A DNA stretch of 64,000 nt from an uncultured Paracoccaceae bacterium (GTDB lineage: Bacteria; Pseudomonadota; Alphaproteobacteria; Rhodobacterales; Rhodobacteraceae): positions 1 to 64,000 of the forward strand of contig CANLEQ010000006.1 of NCBI GenBank assembly GCA_947489705.1, given 5' to 3'. Below, one piece after another: positions 35,863 to 42,420 of the stretch. Both the position numbers and the translations under genes were made by a program. Within the stretch, counting starts at the first letter, position 1, and each line of letters begins with the position of its first letter. The notes beneath the pieces are model-generated. The model worked only from the letters and a program-made list of their open reading frames with translations, was not told where the DNA came from and did no database searches.

Positions 35863-36681
35863 CGCGCGACCCTTCATCGTGACGACGCCGTCGGCGTCGC
35901 GCCGGACCCGAAGCTCCAGGCCCTGGGCATCCTGCCGTGCCTCGACCGTGACAGGCACGTCCGCGACGAGTGGCGAAAGGCCCCGATACTCGAAATGCCG
36001 CGGCACATGACCGATGATCCCTGCCGCGAGGTTCTGCATCCAGCTCGATTGCAGGGGGCCATGCACCACCAGACCGTCATACCCCTCCACGCCCGTCGCG
36101 TAGGGTTGGTCGTAATGGATGCGATGCCCGTTGAACGTTACGGCCGAATACCGGAAAAGCTGCGTCGCGTCCGGGACCACCGCTGCGCTGGCGATCGCGT
36201 CCCAACCCTCGGCCGCCGCGGGAGGTGGAGTCGTCGCTCCGGGCGCGGGATCCGCGCGATAGACGATGTCCTGCCGTTCGCTCAGCCTTGTCTCTCCGGC
36301 GACGTCGTAGCGATGCTCCACCGTGACGAATCCGAGCCGGCCGCTGCGCCCGTCCTTGAAGGTGATATCGGCGATGGTCGAGCGGCGCGTCACCTCGTCT
36401 CCGACCGCGAAACCGCCCAGATGCCGCACCGCGCCCCCTGCCCACATGCGACGCGGCAACGGAAGTTTCGGAAGGAAGATGCCCGTCTTGGGGTGCCCGT
36501 CGCGTCCCAGATCCTCGGGCGCGCAGATGTCGGGCGCGAGGCACCAGTGAAACCCGGCCGGCACCTGCCCCGGTCCGCTCATGTCGTTCAGCACGGACGC
36601 GTATTCCGCGACGAGCCGCGCGGTGACGCGGTCCGACGCCTCTCGGGTCCTGCCGATCCAGTCGTCGAATGCCTGGTCCAT
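35854..36681 (-). CDS. FAS1-like/MaoC-family acyl-CoA hydratase (mesaconyl/itaconyl-CoA hydratase type)
   Basis: The 275-residue double hot-dog-type protein has an N-terminal FAS1-like dehydratase half (DLGRDGHPKTGIFLPKLPLPRRMWAGG, GDEVTRRSTIADITFKDGRSG, VEHRYDVAG, ERQDIVYR) and a C-terminal MaoC-like half (RYSAVTFNGHRIHYDQPYA, GYDGLVVHGPLQSSW) with the hydratase His-containing motif. This architecture matches mesaconyl-C4-CoA and itaconyl-CoA hydratases. The ATG at 36681 has GGAGG about 12 bp upstream. It stands about 12 kb from the CoA-transferase and lyase it would cooperate with, so the functional link is inference. Confidence 0.8.
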   Translation of the reverse strand: MDQAFDDWIGRTREASDRVTARLVAEYASVLNDMSGPGQVPAGFHWCLAPDICAPEDLGRDGHPKTGIFLPKLPLPRRMWAGGAVRHLGGFAVGDEVTRRSTIADITFKDGRSGRLGFVTVEHRYDVAGETRLSERQDIVYRADPAPGATTPPPAAAEGWDAIASAAVVPDATQLFRYSAVTFNGHRIHYDQPYATGVEGYDGLVVHGPLQSSWMQNLAAGIIGHVPRHFEYRGLSPLVADVPVTVEARQDAQGLELRVRRDADGVVTMKGRASD

Positions 36682-36794
36682 CGCCTGTTGCTCCTCCCGT
36701 GTACCGCTCGTCAGTATCGGGGATCGAGGCACCGCCGCCAAGCCCCCCTGCCCGCTTCGGTTGACACGCCACCTCCGGCGTGGAACGCTGACAC

Positions 36795-36875
36795 TGCGAC
36801 AGGGGCATCCGGCACGCGCCGGGTTGAGACGCACCCTTGGAACCTGAACCGGATCATACCGGCGGAGGAAGTTGC
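36795..36875 (+). ncRNA. TPP riboswitch (THI element)
   Basis: The conserved core is all present in order: TTGAGA, ACCC, AACCTGA, then CCGG-ATCAT-ACCGG-CGGAGGAA. A closing P1 helix can be drawn between GCGAC (36795-36799) and GTTGC (36871-36875), and P3 as CCGGC-ACGC-GCCGG. It precedes thiD on the same strand by about 120 bases, the expected position for thiamine-pyrophosphate control of thiamine synthesis or salvage. Confidence 0.93.
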
Positions 36876-36910
36876 GTGCAGGGCCCCGATCGCGGGCTGC
36901 GATGCATCTT

Positions 36911-36926
36911 TCCCGCCACAGCGGGA
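36911..36926 (+). promoter_or_regulatory. Candidate Shine-Dalgarno-sequestering hairpin downstream of TPP aptamer
   Basis: TCCCGC-CACA-GCGGGA forms a six-pair hairpin whose 3' arm contains the Shine-Dalgarno GCGGGAG in front of the short leader ORF at 36933. An upstream GCGGG (36892-36896) can pair instead with the same CCCGC arm and free the Shine-Dalgarno. That gives a possible three-strand translational switch under the riboswitch. No U-run follows, so it is not a rho-independent terminator. Confidence 0.5.
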
Positions 36927-36932
36927 GATGAC

Positions 36933-37001
36933 ATGAACCGAAATATTCGCGATATTCACGCCGTCCGCATCGATCGTCTCATGGCGCGGACCGGCTCGTG
37001 A
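36933..37001 (+). CDS. 22-codon leader ORF coupled to thiD
   Basis: A short frame starts at ATG 36933, eight bases after GCGGGAG, and ends in a TGA that overlaps the thiD GTG as GTGA. The encoded peptide is Arg-rich and resembles nothing I know. thiD itself has no convincing Shine-Dalgarno, so ribosomes finishing this frame could restart at thiD. It is too short for the ORF track and its expression is an inference. Confidence 0.4.
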   Translation: MNRNIRDIHAVRIDRLMARTGS

Positions 37002-37795
37002 TTCCCAACATTCTCTCGATCGCGGGATCCGACCCCTCGGGCGGGGCCGGCATCCAGGCTGACATCAAGGCGATCTCGGCCAATGGCGGATATGCCATGG
37101 CGGTCGTCACCGGCCTGACCGCGCAGAACACCCGCGGCGTGGATGCCGTGGAACTCGTCTCTCCTGCCATGATCCGCGCACAGATCGCATCGATCCGCGA
37201 CGATATCCGGATCGACGCCGTCAAGATCGGCATGCTGGGCGACATCGCGGTGACCGACGCGGTCGCCGAGGCGATCTCGGATCTCGGGGCTCCGATCGTC
37301 CTCGATCCGGTCATGGTGGCCAAGGGCGGCGACCGCTTGCTGGCGGCGGACGCGGTTCTGGCGCTGCGCGAGCGGCTGGTGCCGCGCGCGACCCTGCTGA
37401 CGCCCAACCTGCCCGAAGCCGCCGATCTTCTCGGCGTCTCGGCCGCGGAGGACACCGCCGAGATGCGGTCGCAGGGTGCGGCCCTCCTCGCGCTCGGATG
37501 CCGGGCGGTGCTGATGAAGGGTGGCCATCTGCCGGGCAACGATGCCATCGACATCCTTATCACGCCTGAGGGTGAAACCGTCCTGACCGCACCGCGCATT
37601 GCGACCAAAAACACTCACGGGACGGGATGCACCCTTTCCGCCGCACTGGCGACGCAGATCGCCCTGGGGCATTCCCTGCCGGAAGCGGTTCGGCGCGCCA
37701 AGGACTACACCGCTTGCTCCATTGCCGCCGCGGATACACTCCACGTCGGAAGCGGTCACGGACCCGTACATCATTTTCATGCTCAATCCCGCTGA
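36998..37795 (+). CDS. thiD: Hydroxymethylpyrimidine/phosphomethylpyrimidine kinase
   Basis: The 265-residue ribokinase-fold enzyme has the ThiD N-terminus IPNILSIAGSDPSGGAGIQADIK, VVTGLTAQNT, DAVKIGMLGD, VLDPVMVAKGGDRLL, LTPNLPEA, LMKGGH and the catalytic/anion-hole THGTGCTLSAALAT. It phosphorylates HMP and HMP-P with ATP for thiamine-phosphate synthesis. The start is GTG 36998, which aligns with the family and overlaps the leader ORF stop. It is controlled by the upstream TPP riboswitch. No other thi gene lies in the window. Confidence 0.93.
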   Translation: MIPNILSIAGSDPSGGAGIQADIKAISANGGYAMAVVTGLTAQNTRGVDAVELVSPAMIRAQIASIRDDIRIDAVKIGMLGDIAVTDAVAEAISDLGAPIVLDPVMVAKGGDRLLAADAVLALRERLVPRATLLTPNLPEAADLLGVSAAEDTAEMRSQGAALLALGCRAVLMKGGHLPGNDAIDILITPEGETVLTAPRIATKNTHGTGCTLSAALATQIALGHSLPEAVRRAKDYTACSIAAADTLHVGSGHGPVHHFHAQSR

Positions 37796-37905
37796 ATGAC
37801 CGTGCATTTTCGGGAAGGTTGATGCGGCCGGATCGTTTCTTCGACTAAGCCTCTGTTAAGACGTTATTTATTTCTCTCGACACACCTTCGAGCAACGATC
37901 TGATT

Positions 37906-37927
37906 GACCTTATCCGCGGATAAGGTC
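37906..37927. repeat. Partition-site palindrome, copy 1
   Basis: A 22-bp perfect palindrome contains the 16-bp core CTTATCCGCGGATAAG. It lies 9 bp beyond the parB stop, between parB and thiD. It is the longest of four copies in 2.6 kb, all within or flanking parAB, and is a likely ParB-binding (parS-like) site. It could also form a hairpin between the convergent genes. Confidence 0.75.
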
Positions 37928-37936
37928 CGCTTGACG

Positions 37937-39043
37937 TCAATCGAGTCCGTCCATCAACGCGGCGATCGCCCGTTCCAGTCTCTCTCGCTCCATCGTCGAG
38001 AAATCGCGATCCGCCTTGATCTCCAGACGACCCGAGGCGGCGGTACACTTGACCCGCCCGCTTGCCGTCCTGAGGTCGAACGTCGTCTTGCTGCCGGCCT
38101 TGTTCTTGCCCCTCCCCCTGGGACTCGTTTGGCCGGAGGTCGCGGCACGCGCGTCGTCCGGTGCCGCGTATCTTCGCAAGACCTCGAGCTCCTCCTCCTC
38201 CGAGCGCACCTCCCCTGCCCCTAGTTCCGACAGGATTTCGGCTGCCAATGCCGGCTCCGCCTCCAGCACGCGAGAGAGATCGACACCAAGCTTTCGAGGA
38301 ACCGACGAGGGATAGTGCAGACCGGTCCCAATCGCGTCGAGCAGGCGCGCGAAGGAGCGGATATAGCTGCGCTTGGAATACGGCGCGGACTGGAAGAGCG
38401 CCCCGATGGCGCCTTTGAGGTCGTTCTCGGGCGTCGCCGGATCGGCAGCATAGTTCTGCGCGGCATTCGCCATCTCGGCAAAGGAGAGATCCTTGCGGAT
38501 GATGTTCTCGTCCACCATTCGGCGATAAAGCCCGGCGACATCGTTCCCTCTGGCGATGATCAGGGCCGGGATCTCCGCCCACCCCGCGCCGTCACTTTCA
38601 AGCAAGGCGCGATATGCCGTCAGACGCCGATGGCCCTGGATCAACTCGTAGCCACTTCCATCCGCGCGCGGCTCCACCCGGATCGGGTTCGACAATCCCA
38701 CATCGCGAAGTGATGTGATGAGATCCGCGAGCCCTTCGTCCTCGCCCGGCAATCGCTCGCGCGTCAAAAGATTGGTATGGACCTGATCGAGCGGTATTTT
38801 CAGGACCACCTGTCCCTTGTCCCTCAAGGCGACGTATTCGTGCGCCAGGGCGTCGTTTTCGGCGCGGATCGCCGCTTCGGCATGGCTGCGCGCCTGCAAA
38901 GCGGATGCATTCTCGGAAATGGCGCTTGCCATCGGGCCGCGGCGCCCCGGCGCAGGAGCGGAAACCGCTTGCTCTTCCGGCGCCGCTTCCTCCTTCGCGT
39001 CGCCCGGCATCTCGATGTCGAAGATACGTCTTCTGCGGCTCAT
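37937..39043 (-). CDS. parB: ParB-family partition protein
   Basis: The 368-residue protein has a ParB/Srx N-terminal domain: KIPLDQVHTNLLTRERLPGEDEGLADLITSLRDVGLSNPIRVEP, GYELIQGHRRLTAYRAL and the helical stretch RRMVDENIIRKDLSFAEMANAAQNYA. A central HTH-like region (PYSKRSYIRSFARLLDAI) should bind the palindromes. A charged linker with Lys/Gly-rich GRGKNKAGSK and a C-terminal dimerisation-like segment close the protein. It is 47 bp downstream of parA, and a palindrome copy sits in that gap. It works with ParA in segregating this replicon. Confidence 0.9.
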   Translation of the reverse strand: MSRRRRIFDIEMPGDAKEEAAPEEQAVSAPAPGRRGPMASAISENASALQARSHAEAAIRAENDALAHEYVALRDKGQVVLKIPLDQVHTNLLTRERLPGEDEGLADLITSLRDVGLSNPIRVEPRADGSGYELIQGHRRLTAYRALLESDGAGWAEIPALIIARGNDVAGLYRRMVDENIIRKDLSFAEMANAAQNYAADPATPENDLKGAIGALFQSAPYSKRSYIRSFARLLDAIGTGLHYPSSVPRKLGVDLSRVLEAEPALAAEILSELGAGEVRSEEEELEVLRRYAAPDDARAATSGQTSPRGRGKNKAGSKTTFDLRTASGRVKCTAASGRLEIKADRDFSTMERERLERAIAALMDGLD

Positions 39044-39066
39044 CTGTTCTTTCCTCTCGTCGAAAG

Positions 39067-39082
39067 CTTATCCGCGGATAAG
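39067..39082. repeat. Partition-site palindrome, copy 2
   Basis: The 16-bp core CTTATCCGCGGATAAG occurs in the 47-bp gap between parA and parB. Palindromy ends at the 16-bp core (g/g mismatch outside it). Binding here could also adjust parB expression. Confidence 0.75.
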
Positions 39083-39090
39083 GTGGGGGC

Positions 39091-40470
39091 TCAATCCGCC
39101 TCGACGATCCGCGTCCAGGCCGGCATCATGGTGCCGTGAAATTCCTCGTACGCGCAATCGAAGCTTGCCCGTGCGCGGCGCCAGGTCTCGCGCGTCATAT
39201 CTCGATAATCCATCTCGTAGATCGATGCGAGGAACCGGCCCGATTGCTCCACGGCGCGCGTCATCTCGACAGGATGCTCCGCGAGCTTGTCCCCGAACAC
39301 CTTTCCGTACGCGTCGAGCATCGCCCGATGAAGGTCGTTGCCAGGCTCGTATCGGGTCAGTAGGAACCGTATGTCCTGAAACACCTTGGGCAGGGACACC
39401 TTATCCGCGGATAAGGTATCTGCGAAACCGTGCGAAAGGTCTTCGAGCGCTTCTGAAAGCTGGCCGATGAACGACGTCGTGCTGTCGTATTCCCAATAGC
39501 CGGGACCCGACGGGATGTAGAGCATGTCCGCGGCAAAGACGGCATTCATCGACTGATAGCCGATCGCGGGCGGGCAATCGAAGAAAATCAGATCCCATTG
39601 ATCGTCGGGAAGCTGATCGAGATATCGCGACACCGCCGCGAAGAACGACCATTCGGGATTCAGGTGACGGTACTGCGCCGAGGCGAATTCGACGAAGGCC
39701 GCGTTCGCGCAACTCGGAATGATGTCGATCGTCGACCACGCCGTGCTCTGGATGAAATCCGCGATACGAAGGTCCTGGAGGCCCATATCGGTGATCGAGG
39801 CGGGAATGGTCCGACGGGGCAGGGCCGTGCCGGAGGCCGCACCGGCCGGGGCCGCGTTCATCGCCTCGGTCTGCCTTACCAGATCACGCGCCATGATCCC
39901 CCAGACCGTCTGCTCCTCGCTGACATCCGTCAGGCCCATCGAATGGCTGAGCGTCGCCTGCGGATCGAAATCCACGCACAAGACGCGATACCCATCCAGC
40001 GCCGCGGCATGTGCGAAATGCAGCGCCACGGTGGACTTGCCCGCGCCGCCCTTGAAGTTGGCGATTGCGGTGCGAAAGGCGCGCCCCTTGGGGCGCGGCG
40101 GGGAGAGCGACTTGCCCTTCACCTTGAGCTTGCGCCGCAGGATATTGACCTCGTCGAGCGAGAACCACCGCTGCCGTCCCTCCGGCTCGACCAGACCTGC
40201 GGGCAGGGTAGGGTCGGTGGCCATGCGTCCGCGCAGCGTCGACTGGTTCACCCGAAGGATCAACTCGGCCACTTCCCAACTGGAAAACCGTCGCAACGTC
40301 TTCACGTTCTCGGGCGAAAATGTCTGCTGACGGATCCAGCCCTGCATCTTGAGGGAGCGGGCTTGGATATCCCGCAGGTCGGTGTGATTTAGCATGAAAC
40401 CTCGGACGCTATTGGTCGCAATGTCGGCATTTACGCCGAAAGCCGCAGTTTTGTCGAGAACGAAGATCAT
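39091..40470 (-). CDS. parA: ParA-family partition ATPase with N-terminal HTH
   Basis: The 459-residue protein has an N-terminal DNA-binding segment (RFSSWEVAELILRVNQSTLRGRM, then RQRWFSLDEVNILRRKL), as in RepA/type Ib-like plasmid ParA proteins. The ATPase has a deviant Walker A KGGAGKST (residues 140-147), VDFDPQATLSHSMG and IFFDCPPAIGYQSM. It drives replicon segregation with ParB and probably represses its own operon. The track start 40470 uses an AAGG within the upstream palindrome as Shine-Dalgarno; ATG 40395 is a credible alternative. A palindrome copy lies inside this coding sequence. Confidence 0.9.
   Translation of the reverse strand: MIFVLDKTAAFGVNADIATNSVRGFMLNHTDLRDIQARSLKMQGWIRQQTFSPENVKTLRRFSSWEVAELILRVNQSTLRGRMATDPTLPAGLVEPEGRQRWFSLDEVNILRRKLKVKGKSLSPPRPKGRAFRTAIANFKGGAGKSTVALHFAHAAALDGYRVLCVDFDPQATLSHSMGLTDVSEEQTVWGIMARDLVRQTEAMNAAPAGAASGTALPRRTIPASITDMGLQDLRIADFIQSTAWSTIDIIPSCANAAFVEFASAQYRHLNPEWSFFAAVSRYLDQLPDDQWDLIFFDCPPAIGYQSMNAVFAADMLYIPSGPGYWEYDSTTSFIGQLSEALEDLSHGFADTLSADKVSLPKVFQDIRFLLTRYEPGNDLHRAMLDAYGKVFGDKLAEHPVEMTRAVEQSGRFLASIYEMDYRDMTRETWRRARASFDCAYEEFHGTMMPAWTRIVEAD
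39398..39417. repeat. Partition-site palindrome, copy 3 (inside parA)
   Basis: A 20-bp perfect palindrome around CTTATCCGCGGATAAG sits inside the parA reading frame, where it encodes part of TLSADKVSL. Keeping a perfect palindrome in a coding region, with a sequence identical to intergenic copies, implies selection for protein binding. Confidence 0.75.
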
Positions 40471-40479
40471 GCTATAAGA

Positions 40480-40497
40480 CCTTATCCGCGGATAAGG
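40480..40497. repeat. Partition-site palindrome, copy 4 (upstream of parA)
   Basis: An 18-bp perfect palindrome around the same core lies 9 bp upstream of the parA ATG. It overlaps the candidate parA Shine-Dalgarno, so ParB or ParA binding could autoregulate the operon as well as mark the partition complex. Confidence 0.75.
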
Positions 40498-40578
40498 CTT
40501 TCGCTCCGAGCCTCCGTCTCCGTTCGGTCCGTCGGCCCGAATCGTCCCGCGGGCGGATCTACGTCCGAAGGTCGGGTT

Positions 40579-40641
40579 TGAGGGGACGCAATATGGCTCT
40601 CGACGGTCCTTGGGGGGACATCGAGGCGCGATGAGGGGACG
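40579..40641 (+). repeat. Iteron-like GGGGAC repeats upstream of the initiator gene
   Basis: TGAGGGGACG occurs at 40579-40588 and again at 40632-40641, with a variant TGGGGGGACA at 40611-40620 between them. Spacings are 32 and 21 bp, roughly three and two helical turns. An inverted relative (GTCCCCAAC) is at 40738. They are candidates for initiator binding. Confidence 0.45.
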
Positions 40642-40722
40642 TACAGGGCGGCCCCCTATACCAATCTATACCGATTTCATTCTTCGATTTATCGGGTACC
40701 AGTCCCGGGCCGCATCGAATCC

Positions 40723-40751
40723 TTGACAACGGACCGGTCCCCAACGCTAAT
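40723..40751 (+). promoter_or_regulatory. Candidate sigma-70 promoter of the initiator gene
   Basis: TTGACA at 40723-40728 matches the -35 consensus perfectly and is separated by 17 bp from GCTAAT at 40746-40751 as -10. It lies about 100 bp upstream of the initiator ATG. GACAACG repeats overlap and follow it, which could allow autoregulation. Confidence 0.5.
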
Positions 40752-40851
40752 CACCGAAAGGTTCGGAAAAGCGTTGTCGTTCAAGCGACGCCAAGTATAG
40801 ACAACGAACCCCAGAGGCACCGCCGGCGCCAGACCGGTCGAGGAGAGAGCG

Positions 40852-41541
40852 ATGCAGATCAGACATGCCTCCGGACCCGGGGCGTCTGCGGTCAAGTACG
40901 ACATCCTGACGGCGCTCCTTGCAATGGCGGCGCAGGACGGCGGGACGAAAGGGCGACTGGCGCTTCGGCTCTCGCTGCTGATGACCGCGCGCTACAACTG
41001 GCGTGCCGGCACTTTCGCCGTCGGTCAGCGCGAGATCGCGCGTCTCTGGGGCGTTACCGAGCGAACGGCAAAGCGCGACCTCGCGCAGTTGCGGACCCTG
41101 GGCTGGATCGCCGTCCTGCGTCCCGCCGCGCGGGGAAGGGTGGCGACCCATGCGATCGCGATCGAGACCATCCTCGCCGACAGCATGGCGCGCTGGCCCA
41201 GTGTCGGGCCCGACTTCGCGGCGCGCATGACCGGGAGGCAGGTGCCGGAGGCAACGAGCGACAGCAACGTTGTCCCGTTCCAGCGTGATACCGGCGACAC
41301 GGCGCCGCTGGCGGACGATCCGTGGGGCAGGGCAGCACGTATCTTGCGCGACCAGGATCCGGCCCTGTTCCAGGCTTGGTTCGCCCGCCTCAGGATGGCC
41401 GAACTTTGCGATGGCCGGCTTCAACTGATTGCCCCGTCTGGCTTCGTGGCGAGTTATGTCAGCACGCATCTGCGGCCGATCATCCTCGCGGCGATGGCGC
41501 GCTCAGGGGTGGGCGTGCGATCGGTCGACATCACGACATGA
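40852..41541 (+). CDS. DnaA-like plasmid replication initiator (wHTH plus DnaA domain-I-like C-terminus)
   Basis: The 229-residue protein has no AAA+ domain. Residues about 15-95 form a winged-helix-like DNA-binding region (FAVGQREIARLWGVTERTAKRDLAQLRTLGWIAV). The C-terminal about 75 residues (DPWGRAARILRDQDPALFQAWFARLRMAEL, RLQLIAPSGFVASYVSTHLRPIILAA) closely resemble domain I of chromosomal DnaA, the DnaB/DiaA-interacting part. This matches the DnaA-like replicase type described for Roseobacter-group plasmids. It is divergent from parAB and preceded by GAGGAGAG. It probably melts or loads helicase at the adjacent origin. Confidence 0.85.
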   Translation: MQIRHASGPGASAVKYDILTALLAMAAQDGGTKGRLALRLSLLMTARYNWRAGTFAVGQREIARLWGVTERTAKRDLAQLRTLGWIAVLRPAARGRVATHAIAIETILADSMARWPSVGPDFAARMTGRQVPEATSDSNVVPFQRDTGDTAPLADDPWGRAARILRDQDPALFQAWFARLRMAELCDGRLQLIAPSGFVASYVSTHLRPIILAAMARSGVGVRSVDITT

Positions 41542-41649
41542 GGGGCTTTCCAGCAGGCATCGCCGCGATGACGCGGATGATGAAAAGACGGGATTGATGG
41601 CACATCCTTCGGCGGTTCGGTTTGCGAAGTGGCGGAACGTCCGGTTTCG

Positions 41650-42420
41650 TCAGCGCGGGATCACGATCGGTACGGAGCCTTCGGTCGCGACGGTGCGCAG
41701 GGCCATGTCGAACACCGCACCGATCCGCTCTTCGGTGACGACGGCGGCGGGTGGCCCGTCCAGCATGACGCGGCCGGCCTTGATCGCCACCAGCCGGTCG
41801 GCGAACTGCGCGGCGAGGTTGATGTCGTGCAGTACCATGACGATGGTCCGGCCGGTCGTGGCGTTCAGCGTCCTGGCGAGACGGAGGATCTCGACCTGGT
41901 GGGGCAGGTCGAGAAACGTGGTCGGCTCGTCGAGGAGCAGGATCGGGGTCTCCTGCGCCAGGGCGAGGGCGATCCAGGCGCGTTGCCGCTGACCGCCCGA
42001 GAGCCTGTCGACCCGGCGCTGCGCGAGCGGACCGAGACCCGTCTGCGCGATGGCGGTCTCGACCGCCGCTCTGTCAGCACGCGAGAGCGCGCGGAACGGG
42101 CCCAGATAGGGCGTCCGCCCCCGTTCGACCACCGTTCTGACCCGGATGCCCTCGGGCGTCTGCGGCGATTGCGGCAGGAACGCGATGCGGCGGGCGACAT
42201 CGCGCGGCGCGAGCGACCAGATCGGAGTGCCGTCGATCGTCACGTTGCCCGCCGCCGGGCGGATGATGCGCGCGAGTGTCCGCAGCAGGGTCGACTTCCC
42301 GCAACCGTTTGGACCGATGATCGCCGTGATCGAGCCCGGAGCGATGTCGAGATCCACGCCATCGAGGATCCTACGTCCTGCAAGGTCGACCTTAACGTTC
42401 TCCGCCTTCAGGATCGCCAT
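41650..42420 (-). CDS. Iron-siderophore ABC transporter ATP-binding protein (FecE/FhuC type)
   Basis: This 256-residue ATPase has Walker A GPNGCGKST, signature [14 protein letters not shown], Walker B ILLLDEPTTFLD and switch MVLHDINLAAQFAD, all typical of FecE/FepC/FhuC. The ATG at 42420 is used; the upstream in-frame track sequence overlaps the permease. It overlaps the FecD-like gene by 13 bp and is the last gene of the four-gene importer operon. It converges with the replication initiator with 108 bp between stops, where I see no clear terminator. Confidence 0.93.
   Translation of the reverse strand: MAILKAENVKVDLAGRRILDGVDLDIAPGSITAIIGPNGCGKSTLLRTLARIIRPAAGNVTIDGTPIWSLAPRDVARRIAFLPQSPQTPEGIRVRTVVERGRTPYLGPFRALSRADRAAVETAIAQTGLGPLAQRRVDRLSGGQRQRAWIALALAQETPILLLDEPTTFLDLPHQVEILRLARTLNATTGRTIVMVLHDINLAAQFADRLVAIKAGRVMLDGPPAAVVTEERIGAVFDMALRTVATEGSVPIVIPR

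Larger units (their letters stand above)
40498..40851. other. Putative replication-origin region between parA and rep
   Basis: This 354-bp non-coding stretch between divergent parA and the initiator contains three same-strand TG(A/G)GGGAC(G/A) repeats, short tandem ctataccaat-like repeats, an AT-richer patch near 40672-40695 and three GACAACG motifs (two direct, one inverted) around the initiator promoter. The small ORF called by the track here is not convincing. Together with position this suggests an origin; replication function is not shown by sequence alone. Confidence 0.5.

Noticed and set aside
36911-36926. Hairpin as a rho-independent terminator for the TPP riboswitch.
   Set aside because: No U-run follows the stem and a Shine-Dalgarno lies in its 3' arm, so translational control is more likely.
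40579-40641. GGGGAC repeats as a possible CRISPR-like array.
   Set aside because: Repeats are only 10 bp, imperfect, with unequal spacing, and no cas genes are present. Iteron-like origin repeats are the better reading.
40559-40744. A 61-aa minus-strand ORF in the origin region.
   Set aside because: No family resemblance and it covers the candidate iterons and initiator promoter; better read as non-coding.
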